Shown here in pieces: positions 1 through 7,565 of a DNA stretch of 64,000 nt. A model generated the notes under the pieces. That model saw only the letters and a list, made by a program, of their open reading frames with translations. It was not told where the DNA came from and searched no databases. How positions within the stretch are numbered: position 1 is the stretch's first letter; each line of letters begins with the position of its first letter. Source of the stretch: RYN-230 sp963704995 (GTDB lineage: Bacteria; Actinomycetota; Actinomycetes; Streptosporangiales; Streptosporangiaceae). Where the stretch lies: NCBI GenBank assembly GCA_963704995.1, contig CAVPIM010000004.1:1-64000 (forward strand), in the 5' to 3' direction. Both the position numbers and the translations under genes were made by a program.

Positions 1-60
1 TTCCAGGCCAGACGGTTCGGACCCCAGACGCCGTGCTAGCCCGGCCTCGGCCTGCTGCCC

Positions 61-182
61 CGGCCTCGCCTACGGGCTCGGCCTGCCTGCCCCAGCCTCG
101 CCTACAGGCTCCCGCCTGCCCGCCCCGGCCTCGCCTACGGGCTCCGGCCTGCCTGTCCCGGCCTCGCCTACGGGCTCGGCCG
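61..182. repeat. 33-bp GC-rich tandem repeat, about 3.7 copies
   Basis: The core GCCTCGCCTAC recurs at 63, 95, 128 and 161, a period of 32-33 bp, with the spacer varying by a few bases. One plus-strand frame stays open through the array and would encode Pro/Arg/Ala-rich sequence, but it has no ribosome binding site or conserved look, so I treat the array as non-coding or as the degenerate edge of something left of the window. Confidence 0.6.
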
Positions 183-237
183 CAGATAGATCCCCGGATT
201 CGTTCAGCGACTATTTGAAGTCACTGGACTACGCTAT

Positions 238-1020
238 GTGCTTGTGACATCGGTGAGCGGTGTTCCGGGGGGCGGCACTGCCGGCCATGAGGTCGCCCGC
301 GACCGGGGCCGTCACGCCCAGGCCAGGCCACCGCGGGCCCGGCCGCGAGGTGCGCAAGCAGCGGACGCACCAGAAACGGCGCTGTTCGGCCACTGGGCGC
401 AGGGGTACGCGGACGAGCGGTTCGGGCAGCCCATCGCCGTGCTGCTGGCTGGCGCGGTTACCGCGGCCGGCGATCTCGGCGCCGCCCGCCTGCGGGCGGC
501 CGGCGCCGACCTCAGCCTCGGCCTGGTCAACGACGACCAGCCGGTCACCCGGGCCGCGCACGATACCCACCCGGACCTGGCCCGGTGCACGCTCGGCGAT
601 CTGCGGACCGTGCCGCTGCCGCAGCGCTCGTTCGACATCGTGCAGGCCACCCTGCTGCTGGAGCGGATCGAGCACGCCGAACTGGTGCTCGACCGGCTGG
701 TCGGCGCGCTCAAGCCGGGCGGGCTGCTGTGCCTGCAGGTCCGCGACCGGGACTGCGCGGCCGGCTTCCTGGACCGGGTCCTGCCCGGCTGGGCGCGGCG
801 GATGATCTGGACCAGGCAGCGGCCTGGCCGCCCCGGCCCGCATCCCGCCGTGTACGAGCGGGTCGCCTCGGCCCGCGGCCTCCAGTCCTACGCGCTGATG
901 CGCGGCCTGGTGATCGCCGACCGGCAGCCGCTGGGCGGCCTGGCCGGCGGGCTCCGGCTGGCCCCCCGGGGCTACCTGGCCGCCCAGAAGATGGTCGCGG
1001 CGTTGTCCCGGGCCGGCTGA
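238..1020 (+). CDS. class I SAM-dependent methyltransferase, C-terminus frameshifted
   Basis: A predicted methyltransferase of 260 residues as read. The core has the type-11 layout: a FDIVQATLLLERIEH segment (about 130-145) like the motif after the SAM fold, then LKPGGLLCLQV (about 158-168), typical of strand 5. The substrate is unknown. The start is uncertain: GTG at 238 or 244, with an Arg/Ala-rich poorly conserved N-terminus. The frame stops at 1018-1020, but the next frame continues to 1088 with LYVMRKPENRFARIL, which reads as the natural C-terminus. One missing base near 1015 (GGC TGA for GGC CTG A) would restore a 283-residue protein. It is followed about 130 bp downstream by the APS kinase gene on the same strand. 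Confidence 0.7.
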   Translation: MLVTSVSGVPGGGTAGHEVARDRGRHAQARPPRARPRGAQAADAPETALFGHWAQGYADERFGQPIAVLLAGAVTAAGDLGAARLRAAGADLSLGLVNDDQPVTRAAHDTHPDLARCTLGDLRTVPLPQRSFDIVQATLLLERIEHAELVLDRLVGALKPGGLLCLQVRDRDCAAGFLDRVLPGWARRMIWTRQRPGRPGPHPAVYERVASARGLQSYALMRGLVIADRQPLGGLAGGLRLAPRGYLAAQKMVAALSRAG

Positions 1021-1216
1021 CCGCCGCGCACCAGGAGCTGCTCTACGTGATGCGCAAGCCAGAGAACCGGTTCGCCCGGATCCTCTGAGCAGCCCCCGCG
1101 GCGCAGCCGCCTGGCTCACCTTCCCTGGCCCGTGTAGCCTCTGGGTGCCTGGCCGAGAGGCACGGCTTTGGTTGATCCCGCCCCGGGAGCGGGCGCGGCG
1201 CCGGACGGAGCTGAAC

Positions 1217-2755
1217 GTGACTGCTGAGGCACCTGCGGGGCTGTCCGCGGACCTGGCGGGCCTGCCCGCATGGACCCTGGAAGAAAGCCAGCTGGGGGAC
1301 CTGGAGCTGGTGCTGTCCGGGGCCCTGCCGCCGCTGCACGGGTTCATGCCGGCCGCCGAGGTGGACTCGGTCAGGGCGGACGGCCGCCTGCTGGACGGGA
1401 CCCCCTGGCCGGTCCCGGTGATCTTCGAAATGCCGGCCAGCGCCATCAAGCCGGACGCGACCCGGCTGCTGCTGCAGGATCCGGAGGGCACCCCGCTCGC
1501 GGTGCTCGACATCACCGACCGCGCGCCGGGGGCCCGGGATGCGGTCCGGCTGGGCGGCCCGGTGACCGGCTGCCGGCCCGCCGAGCACGGCCCGTTCCGG
1601 CACCTGCGGCGGCCGCCCGCCGAGGTGGCGGCGGAACTCGCGGACGTTCCGGTCCTCGGCTACGTCACGGACGCGCCGCTGAACTGGCATCAGATCGGCC
1701 AGCTCCGGCACGCCGCCGGCCAGCTGAAGGCCCGGCTGCTGCTGCTGCCCATGGTGGCCGGGCCGGCCGAGATCGTGATCCGCCCCGACGCGCTGGTGCG
1801 CACCGTGCAGGCCGCCGCCCGGCACCTGCCGCCCGGCACCCAGGTCATCCCGATCCCGCTCCGGCCCTATCACGCGGCGGCCCAGGATGAGCTGGCCCTG
1901 AGGGCCATCGTGGCGGCCGCGTACGGGGCGACGCACCTGCTGGCCGACAAGCCCGTGAGGCCCGCCCCGGGCGACGGCGGCACCCGGCCCGGGCCGGTCA
2001 TCCCGGTCCTCTCCCCCGGGGACTGGGCCTACGACCCGGCCGCCGAGGTGTGGCGGCCGCTGTCCCTCATCGAGGCAGGCACCGAGCGCACCGACCTGGC
2101 CCCCGGCGAGCTGGAGGACATGCTGGACCGCGGGGTGGAGGTGCCCTCGTGGTTCACCCCGCCCGCGGTGGCCCAGGAGCTGCGCCGGGCCCGGCCGCCG
2201 CGCCGCGAGCGTGGCCTGGTCATTTTCCTGACCGGGCTGTCCGGCTCCGGTAAGTCAACCCTGGCCCGGGCCCTGCGCGACGCGCTGAGCGAGCGGGGCG
2301 AGCGGACGGTGTCACTGCTGGACGGGGACCTGGTCCGGTCGCTGCTGTCCGCCGGGCTGACGTTCTCCCGGGCCGACCGGGACCTGAACATCGCGAGGAT
2401 CGGCTTCGTGGCCACGGAAGTCGCACGGCACGGCGGCATCGCGATCTGCGCGCCCATCGCCCCCTACGCGCAGGCCCGGCTGGAGGTCAGGCGGGCCGTC
2501 GGTGAGGTCGGCGACTTCCTGCTGATCCACGTGGCCACGCCAGCCGAGGTCTGCGAGGCGCGGGACCGCAAGGGCCTGTACGCGAAGGCGCGGGCGGGCC
2601 TGATTGACCACTTCACCGGGGTGTCGGATCCCTATGAGGAGCCGGACGACGCGGACCTGGTCATCGACACGTCGGCGGTGACCCGCCAGGAAGCGCTGGA
2701 CGCCGTCATGCGCCTGCTGACCGACGGCGGCTGGCTGCCGCCGGCCAAACCGTAG
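1217..2755 (+). CDS. cysC: adenylylsulfate kinase with N-terminal ATP-sulfurylase-like domain
   Basis: APS kinase phosphorylates adenosine 5'-phosphosulfate to PAPS in sulfate assimilation. The 512-residue product has an N-terminal PUA/ATP-sulfurylase-like region (about 1-310) and a C-terminal kinase with P-loop GLSGSGKS (about 339-346), DGDLVR and a DRKGLYAKARAG segment. The sulfurylase catalytic motifs are not recognisable: where QTRNPxH is expected the protein has VTDAPLNWHQ, and the GRDHAG motif is missing. So only the kinase is likely active and the front domain may be structural or regulatory. I chose GTG 1217 because GGAG lies 6 bases upstream; the frame is open back to GTG 1145. The fused arrangement is common in actinobacteria. 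Confidence 0.8.
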   Translation: MTAEAPAGLSADLAGLPAWTLEESQLGDLELVLSGALPPLHGFMPAAEVDSVRADGRLLDGTPWPVPVIFEMPASAIKPDATRLLLQDPEGTPLAVLDITDRAPGARDAVRLGGPVTGCRPAEHGPFRHLRRPPAEVAAELADVPVLGYVTDAPLNWHQIGQLRHAAGQLKARLLLLPMVAGPAEIVIRPDALVRTVQAAARHLPPGTQVIPIPLRPYHAAAQDELALRAIVAAAYGATHLLADKPVRPAPGDGGTRPGPVIPVLSPGDWAYDPAAEVWRPLSLIEAGTERTDLAPGELEDMLDRGVEVPSWFTPPAVAQELRRARPPRRERGLVIFLTGLSGSGKSTLARALRDALSERGERTVSLLDGDLVRSLLSAGLTFSRADRDLNIARIGFVATEVARHGGIAICAPIAPYAQARLEVRRAVGEVGDFLLIHVATPAEVCEARDRKGLYAKARAGLIDHFTGVSDPYEEPDDADLVIDTSAVTRQEALDAVMRLLTDGGWLPPAKP

Positions 2756-2824
2756 GCCAGCGCGGCCCGTCCGCCAGCCCATCTCGCCGGGGCGGGCCGG
2801 CGCCGTGGCCCGTCGCCGCAGCGG

Positions 2825-3067
2825 CTAGTCGTCGTCCTCGGCCCGGGTGCCCGCGTCGAGCCGCCCGCGGAATCCCTGGATGCGTGAGGAGATCGCGGAG
2901 GACATCGCGTCCCGCTGCCGGGATAGCACGACATAGCTGACGATGCCGCTGACCAGCACCGCGGCCCCGAGGAGCAGCAGGCCACGGGCACCGACCAGGT
3001 ACAGCAGGACGGTGACGGCGACGAACAGCAGGATCCGCGCGGTGGTGTAGGCGATGGTGGAACGCAT
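2825..3067 (-). CDS. DUF4229 small membrane protein
   Basis: An 80-residue protein with two hydrophobic helices (about 8-28 and 31-50) followed by a basic, then acidic tail ending EDDD. The layout and length fit the actinobacterial DUF4229 family, whose role is unknown. It begins 12 bp after the dehydratase stop and is probably cotranscribed with it. The start ATG at 3067 is well placed. No enzymatic motif is visible; it is expected to be an inner-membrane protein with a cytoplasmic tail. Confidence 0.75.
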   Translation of the reverse strand: MRSTIAYTTARILLFVAVTVLLYLVGARGLLLLGAAVLVSGIVSYVVLSRQRDAMSSAISSRIQGFRGRLDAGTRAEDDD

Positions 3068-3079
3068 AGCGGCTTCAGC

Positions 3080-4072
3080 CTACTCGCCGCTGCCCGGCCC
3101 GGCCGACGGCTCGGCCCCCAGGATGTCCAGCAGCAGCCCGGGGTCGATGTTGCCGCCCGACATCACGGCCACGGTGGTCCCGGCCGGGGGCAGCTCCTTG
3201 CGGCGGAACAGGCCCGCGGCGACGGCCACCGCACCGCCGGGCTCCGCGATCAGCCTGGCGTCCAGGGCCAGCCGCCGGACCGCTGCCCGGATCTCGTCCT
3301 CGGTCACGGTGATGATGTCGTCCACGTACTCCAGCATGTGCTGCAGCGGCAGGGCGCCAACCTGATCGACGCGGAGCGAGTCGGCGATGGTCCGCTGCGT
3401 GATCTCGGGCGGCCAGGCGACCTGCTGGCCCTCGTGCAGCGAGTCGCGCGCGTCCGCGGCGAGCTCGGGCTCCACGCCGATCACGGTCGCGCCCGGGCAG
3501 AGCAGGCGGACCGCGGCCGCCACGCCGGCGATCAGCCCGCCGCCGCCCACCGGGACCACGACCAGGTCCACCCCGGGGCAGTCGGCCGCGATCTCCAGGC
3601 CGATCGTCCCCTGGCCCGCGATCACCCGGCGGTCGTCGAACGGCGGAATGGAGACCGCGCCGCTCTGCATGGCGATGTCGCGCGTGGCGGCCAGCCGGGC
3701 GGCCAGGCCGGGGGCGCAGACCACGATCTCCGCCCCCAGTTCCCGGATGGCCGCCACCTTCACCGCCGGGGCGTTGTCCGGGACCACGACCACCGCGGGC
3801 ATCCCGAGCAGCGCCGCGGCGTAGGCCACGGCCTGGCCGTGGTTCCCGCTGGAATGGGTGACCACCCCGATCTGCCGGGCCGCCGCGGGCAGCATGCTCA
3901 TCGCCGCGTAGGCGCCGCGCAGTTTGAAGGCCCCGATCGGCTGCAGTGATTCGGGCTTGACCAGCAGGGATGGATCGGCCCCCGGGAACGGGACCAGGGG
4001 GGTGCGGACGGCCACACCGGCCAGGGCCGCTGCGGCGGTCCGGATCTCGTCGATCGACACGAGCGGCTGCAC
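3080..4072 (-). CDS. serine/threonine dehydratase (PLP fold II)
   Basis: A 330-residue fold-type II PLP enzyme that probably deaminates threonine or serine to the 2-oxo acid. PLP lysine is K50 in GAFKLRGA; the substrate loop SSGNHG lies at 74-79; the phosphate-binding glycine loop GGGGL lies at about 176-180. It has no C-terminal ACT-like domain, so it resembles the catabolic, unregulated short form or serine racemase more than biosynthetic IlvA. Start GTG 4072 is preceded by AGGGTGA. It lies divergent to bldC and upstream of the DUF4229 gene. The exact substrate cannot be fixed from sequence. Confidence 0.85.
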   Translation of the reverse strand: MQPLVSIDEIRTAAAALAGVAVRTPLVPFPGADPSLLVKPESLQPIGAFKLRGAYAAMSMLPAAARQIGVVTHSSGNHGQAVAYAAALLGMPAVVVVPDNAPAVKVAAIRELGAEIVVCAPGLAARLAATRDIAMQSGAVSIPPFDDRRVIAGQGTIGLEIAADCPGVDLVVVPVGGGGLIAGVAAAVRLLCPGATVIGVEPELAADARDSLHEGQQVAWPPEITQRTIADSLRVDQVGALPLQHMLEYVDDIITVTEDEIRAAVRRLALDARLIAEPGGAVAVAAGLFRRKELPPAGTTVAVMSGGNIDPGLLLDILGAEPSAGPGSGE

Positions 4073-4192
4073 GCGATCACCCTAGATGAGCGTCACGGTT
4101 TTACGGAAACTAGGGAGAAAACCGGCGTTAGTCGCCACACTTGGGACAGGGCCCGATCATGAGCCTGGACAGCGGGTCAGGAGGGGACGTTC

Positions 4193-4402
4193 GTGGACGG
4201 CAGTAATGAGCGCCTCCTGACACCGGGGGAGGTCGCCGCCCTGTTCCGGGTCGATCCGAAGACCGTCACCCGCTGGGCGGCATCGGGCCGGATCAGCAGT
4301 ATCCGGACCCCCGGAGGACATCGCCGCTTCCGCGAGTCCGAGGTCCGCGCGCTGCTCCGCGGCGAAGGCGCGGGCGGCAAGGACGAGGGCCAGTCCGACT
4401 AG
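4193..4402 (+). CDS. bldC: BldC-family MerR-like DNA-binding protein
   Basis: A 69-residue stand-alone winged helix-turn-helix protein. The core LTPGEVAALFRVDPKTVTRW (about 9-28) and SIRTPGGHRRFRESEVRALL (about 36-55) match BldC, the small MerR-like developmental regulator of Streptomyces, across nearly the whole length. BldC has no effector domain and binds direct repeats cooperatively; in Streptomyces it delays entry into sporulation. Start GTG 4193 has a strong AGGAGGGG about 7 bases upstream. The gene ends in a 4-bp overlap with the convergent downstream gene. Recognition is by motif, not by a search. Confidence 0.9.
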   Translation: MDGSNERLLTPGEVAALFRVDPKTVTRWAASGRISSIRTPGGHRRFRESEVRALLRGEGAGGKDEGQSD

Positions 4403-4674
4403 TCCGCGTCCGGGCGCGGCACGGGGCCGGGCGCTACGCCCAGGCTGGCCCGGTACTCCGCGAACTGCCGCTGCAGCTCCGCATCGCCCTCCTGCCACCG
4501 GCGGCGCCGCTCCTCCAGCTGCGCCTCGGTCAGCGCGTGCTGGGCCAGCCGGTCGTACTCCGCGTCGGACGGGCCGATTTCCACGTACCCGTCCCCGATG
4601 ATCTGCCCGTCATCAGTCAGGGCTGACTCGGGAACCAGGAGGTTCCCGTTCGGCAGCTGGATGACGTCCATCAC
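4399..4674 (-). CDS. hypothetical protein, 91 residues
   Basis: A small acidic protein with no family I can name. The N-terminus MDVIQLPNGNLLVPESALTD looks like a short beta fold, followed by a charged helical stretch (about 45-75, rich in Glu, Arg and Gln) and a Pro-rich tail. It could start at GTG 4674 or ATG 4671. It starts just 8 bp after the metallopeptidase gene (stop at 4683-4685) on the same strand, so the two are probably cotranscribed and may be functionally linked, for instance as enzyme and immunity or chaperone partner; that link is only inference from position. Confidence 0.65.
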   Translation of the reverse strand: MMDVIQLPNGNLLVPESALTDDGQIIGDGYVEIGPSDAEYDRLAQHALTEAQLEERRRRWQEGDAELQRQFAEYRASLGVAPGPVPRPDAD

Positions 4675-4682
4675 CGATCACT

Positions 4683-5966
4683 CTAAAGCCCGTAGCGGAG
4701 ATTGAAGTAGAGCATCACGTCAAGAGCGGTCCGGATATTGCCGCCGAGCATGTCCACGAGGGCCGGGCGCTGCCGGGACGCGATCGCGGCGAACGCGTCC
4801 GCGAAGAACTCCCGGCGGCCCAGATCGCCGGCCTGCCGGTGGAAGTCACTCACCAGTGATCCCACGCAGCGCTGGTAGAGCTGCCGGAACTCGGCCGAGT
4901 CGGACTGCCAGCGGCCCTGCTCCCGGTCGATGTCATCCAGCGCGTGCCCGACCTCATGGCACATGACGTCCGGCGCCGACGAGGGCCGCGAGCCTACGAT
5001 GATCTTCTTCTCACCGTAGGCGCCCGCGCACGCATCCCAGGTCGCGCGGCCGGACGGCAGCGGGACGCCCCGCAGCCGCGCCATGTCGTCCAGTTCCGGG
5101 ACGCCGCCCTCCCCCACGTGGATCGCGTCCACCCCGGCCGCCAGGATCTCCTTGATCATCAGCGGTAGCTCGGCCAGCCGGTTGACCGCGCGGACCACGG
5201 GCGCGGACGGGATCTTGCTGGGCGGCCACTCACGGCGCAAGACGCGTTCCAGGGGCCCGCAGTTCTGGTAGCCCTCGGCGGCCCGCTTGGCGTGCGCGAC
5301 CTCGTACCAGGGCAGCCGGGCCGCGTCCGCCTCGGACGGGCGCGCGGTCTGCGCCGCCGCGCCCTGTGCGGCCCTGCCCTGTGCCGCCCTGCCCTGGGCG
5401 GCCACATTCCGCGGCCCACCCTTAGCGTGCCCCGGTGCCGGCCGGATCGCGGCGCGGTCCGCGCCGTAGGGCCGCCCGGCCGCCCGTGTGGCCCCGGTCC
5501 CGGTCCCGGTGAACCCGGTGCCTGCCGTCCCGTCCCCAGCCGCCCCGGTGCCCGCAGCCCCAGTCCCCGCCGCCCCGGTCCCCGGGGTCCCGGTCCCTGG
5601 GGCCCCGGTGGCGCGCCGGGCGGGCCGGATCCGGACCGGCTCCGTGGCTGGTGCCGCCGGCCTGGCCAGCCCGGGCGCCGCGGGACGGGGCACCCGGCGC
5701 GGCAGCTCCGGTGGAGGCGGCCCCTGAGGGCTCTCGCGGCCGGTCCCGGTCCCGCCCGCCATCGCGGGGCCCGGCGGGCCGTCGGCCGAGACCTGACCCT
5801 GGAACAGCACATGGTCGCGGCGATGCCGGCCAGCTGGTGTCGCGGTAGCAGCACCCGTCACCGCCGGGGGTCCCGGCCTGGTGCTACCGCGTGATCGCGA
5901 GCCGCCCGGGCGGGGCCGGATGTACCGGCGAACGCGATCGAAAAGCCGCAGCCGCATAAGTCGCAC
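4683..5966 (-). CDS. lethal-factor-like (ATLF) zinc metallopeptidase with repeat linker
   Basis: A 427-residue protein whose last 210 residues resemble the anthrax lethal factor catalytic fold. The zinc motif HEVGH is at 337-341 and a second glutamate is in REFFADAF (about E386), as in gluzincin-type LF peptidases. Residues about 60-200 are a low-complexity linker with Gly-Thr-Ala-Gly pentad repeats and an AAQGR repeat, encoded by DNA repeats at about 5340-5620. There is no signal peptide; the N-terminus is Arg-rich. It may be an effector or toxin exported by a non-Sec route or acting in the cytoplasm. The substrate is unknown. Start ATG 5966 leaves a 156-bp divergent promoter region to 6123. 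Confidence 0.7.
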   Translation of the reverse strand: MRLMRLRLFDRVRRYIRPRPGGSRSRGSTRPGPPAVTGAATATPAGRHRRDHVLFQGQVSADGPPGPAMAGGTGTGRESPQGPPPPELPRRVPRPAAPGLARPAAPATEPVRIRPARRATGAPGTGTPGTGAAGTGAAGTGAAGDGTAGTGFTGTGTGATRAAGRPYGADRAAIRPAPGHAKGGPRNVAAQGRAAQGRAAQGAAAQTARPSEADAARLPWYEVAHAKRAAEGYQNCGPLERVLRREWPPSKIPSAPVVRAVNRLAELPLMIKEILAAGVDAIHVGEGGVPELDDMARLRGVPLPSGRATWDACAGAYGEKKIIVGSRPSSAPDVMCHEVGHALDDIDREQGRWQSDSAEFRQLYQRCVGSLVSDFHRQAGDLGRREFFADAFAAIASRQRPALVDMLGGNIRTALDVMLYFNLRYGL

Positions 5967-6026
5967 TCCCAGCGATCGCGTGCCAGGCTGCCAGGGTATG
6001 ACGAAATCGCGCGAACGTCATCTCTC

Positions 6027-6055
6027 GTTACCGGCTGTTACCAGTTATGGCTACC
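6027..6055. promoter_or_regulatory. GTTACC-type direct repeats in divergent promoter
   Basis: GTTACC occurs at 6027-6032 and 6037-6042, followed by GCTACC at 6050-6055, in the AT-richer divergent region between the metallopeptidase (starts 5966) and the small membrane protein (starts 6123). Spaced half-sites on one face of the helix are typical of response-regulator binding, but no regulator is identified and the third copy is out of phase. Confidence 0.3.
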
Positions 6056-6122
6056 AGACCTTAACCAAATGACTCCTGTTATTCACTGACGAATCGGTCT
6101 CGGCTCCAGCTAAGCTGCGCCC

Positions 6123-6413
6123 ATGTTGTTGGTCGGCGCCCTATCTGTGCTGCTCACCTTGGGTTTCTGGGTGTGCTGGTCACGGTGGCCGCGACGGCTG
6201 GCCCGGCCCGAGGGCTCAGCGGCGGAGGCTGCCTTCCGCCGGCACCCTGCGGGGCGCGGGCGGTACGCCTCCGCTGATGACCGTGTGTCACCTGGCGGGA
6301 CGCCCGTGTCCGAGGACTGGGGCGTGCCACGCGGCCCCGACGACGACCCCGACTTCCTCAGCGAACTCGACCGGATCATCCGGGGGGGCCGGGAACCAGG
6401 GAGCGAGGCCTGA
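6123..6413 (+). CDS. small single-pass membrane protein, hypothetical
   Basis: A 96-residue protein with one N-terminal hydrophobic helix (about 2-20, MLLVGALSVLLTLGFWVCW), a basic stretch just after it and an acidic, Asp/Pro-rich C-terminal half (PRGPDDDPDFLSELDRII). The topology predicts a cytoplasmic tail. It is convergent with ccsB, so it may belong to the c-type cytochrome region, but no function can be assigned. The start ATG 6123 is the only good start near the hydrophobic segment. Confidence 0.6.
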   Translation: MLLVGALSVLLTLGFWVCWSRWPRRLARPEGSAAEAAFRRHPAGRGRYASADDRVSPGGTPVSEDWGVPRGPDDDPDFLSELDRIIRGGREPGSEA

Positions 6414-6462
6414 GCCTGGCTCCCTGAGCCTGGCTCCGCGGCGCCTGGCTCCCCTGGCTCAG
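6411..6462. terminator. short tandem repeats and hairpin between convergent genes
   Basis: A 14-bp unit TGAGCCTGGCTCCC occurs at 6411-6424 and again, one base shorter, at 6425-6437; a third partial copy of CCTGGCTCCCC follows. CTGAGCC (6424-6430) pairs with GGCTCAG (6456-6462). It lies between convergent stops and probably serves as a bidirectional terminator, though no T-tract follows. Confidence 0.4.
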
Positions 6463-7565
6463 TTCAGTCCGGCGTAGGAGTGCAGGCCGGTGATGAACAG
6501 GCTGACACCCAGCAGGTTGAACAGCAGGCAGGCGAACCCGGCCAGCTGGATGAAGGCGGCCCGGCGGCCCCGCCAGCCGGCGGTGACGCGGGCGTGCAGG
6601 AAGCACGCGTACACCACCCAGGTGATGAAGGCCCAGGTCTCGGTGGGGTCCCAGCCCCAGTACCGGCCCCAGGCCTCGTCGGCCCAGATCGCCCCGGCCA
6701 TGATGCCGAAAGTCCAGATCGGGAACGCGAACACCACGGTCCGGTAAGCGATCTGATCGAGCCGCTCCGCGCTGGGGAGCAGCCGGAACACCTCGCCGTA
6801 GCGGGTGCTCAGCCCCGCGGCCACCCGCCGGGTGTGCCGCTCCGCGAACAGGTAGACCACGGCCAGCACCGCGCCCACCATGAATGTCCCGCTGGCCAGC
6901 GTCATCGCGGTCACGTGAATGGCCAGCCAGTAGGAGTTCAGCGCGGGCACCAGCGGGCCGGCCGGGGTGTAGATGACGGTCTGGGCCAGCCCCATGACGA
7001 TCACGATGGGGGCCATGAAGAACAGGCCCAGGTGGTAGGGCCGGTACTTGATCATGAGCCCGAGGAAGAACAGGACGGCCACGCAGGAGACCGAGATCAC
7101 GAACTCGTACATGTCGCCCCACGGGACCCGGTGCACGGCCAGGCTGCGGGTGATCACCCCGGCAATGTGCAGGGCCAGGCCGGCCGTGGTGAGGGTGAGG
7201 GCGATCCGGACCAGGTGGCTCACCGGGACCGGCGGGTGGCTCACCGGGCCGGAGGGCTGACTCGGCGGGCCGCCAGGCACCCCGGCGACGTCCGCACGGG
7301 CCGCGTCGCCCGGCCCCGCAGCGCGCTCGGCGGCAACACCCCCGGCCGATCCCGCCTCGGCCGCACTGGCCTCGGCGGCCCTGGCGCCCGCCGCGACACC
7401 CGCCGGCACCCGGCCGGGCACCTCCGCCTTGGCCCGGGTGACCACCGGGCTGCGCCGTCCGAAGGCGAAATCGGCCGCGAACGCGATCACCGCCACGGAG
7501 TACAGCACCACGGCGACGATCAGCAGGTGATCGCTCAGATGGGACAGGCCCTGGTTGTCGGGCAT
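6459..7565 (-). CDS. ccsB: cytochrome c biogenesis protein CcsB (ResC)
   Basis: The heme-handling half of the system II cytochrome c synthase, which exports heme and attaches it to apocytochrome c on the outer face of the membrane. The 368-residue protein has about eight membrane segments and the tryptophan-rich WWD-type motif WGWDPTETW at 303-311. A Gly/Ala-rich cytoplasmic linker (about 45-110) follows the first helix, longer than in the Bacillus protein. Start ATG 7565 overlaps the resB stop by one base, so translation is coupled. ResB and CcsB form the complex. Confidence 0.9.
   Translation of the reverse strand: MPDNQGLSHLSDHLLIVAVVLYSVAVIAFAADFAFGRRSPVVTRAKAEVPGRVPAGVAAGARAAEASAAEAGSAGGVAAERAAGPGDAARADVAGVPGGPPSQPSGPVSHPPVPVSHLVRIALTLTTAGLALHIAGVITRSLAVHRVPWGDMYEFVISVSCVAVLFFLGLMIKYRPYHLGLFFMAPIVIVMGLAQTVIYTPAGPLVPALNSYWLAIHVTAMTLASGTFMVGAVLAVVYLFAERHTRRVAAGLSTRYGEVFRLLPSAERLDQIAYRTVVFAFPIWTFGIMAGAIWADEAWGRYWGWDPTETWAFITWVVYACFLHARVTAGWRGRRAAFIQLAGFACLLFNLLGVSLFITGLHSYAGLN

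Noticed and set aside
61..182. CRISPR-like array at the left edge
   Set aside because: Units are contiguous without unique spacers, vary in length and have no nearby cas genes.
229..1515. Large open frames on the opposite strand of the methyltransferase and elsewhere
   Set aside because: Composition is Arg/Gly/Pro/Ala-rich without motifs, which is the expected shadow of GC-rich codons at third positions.
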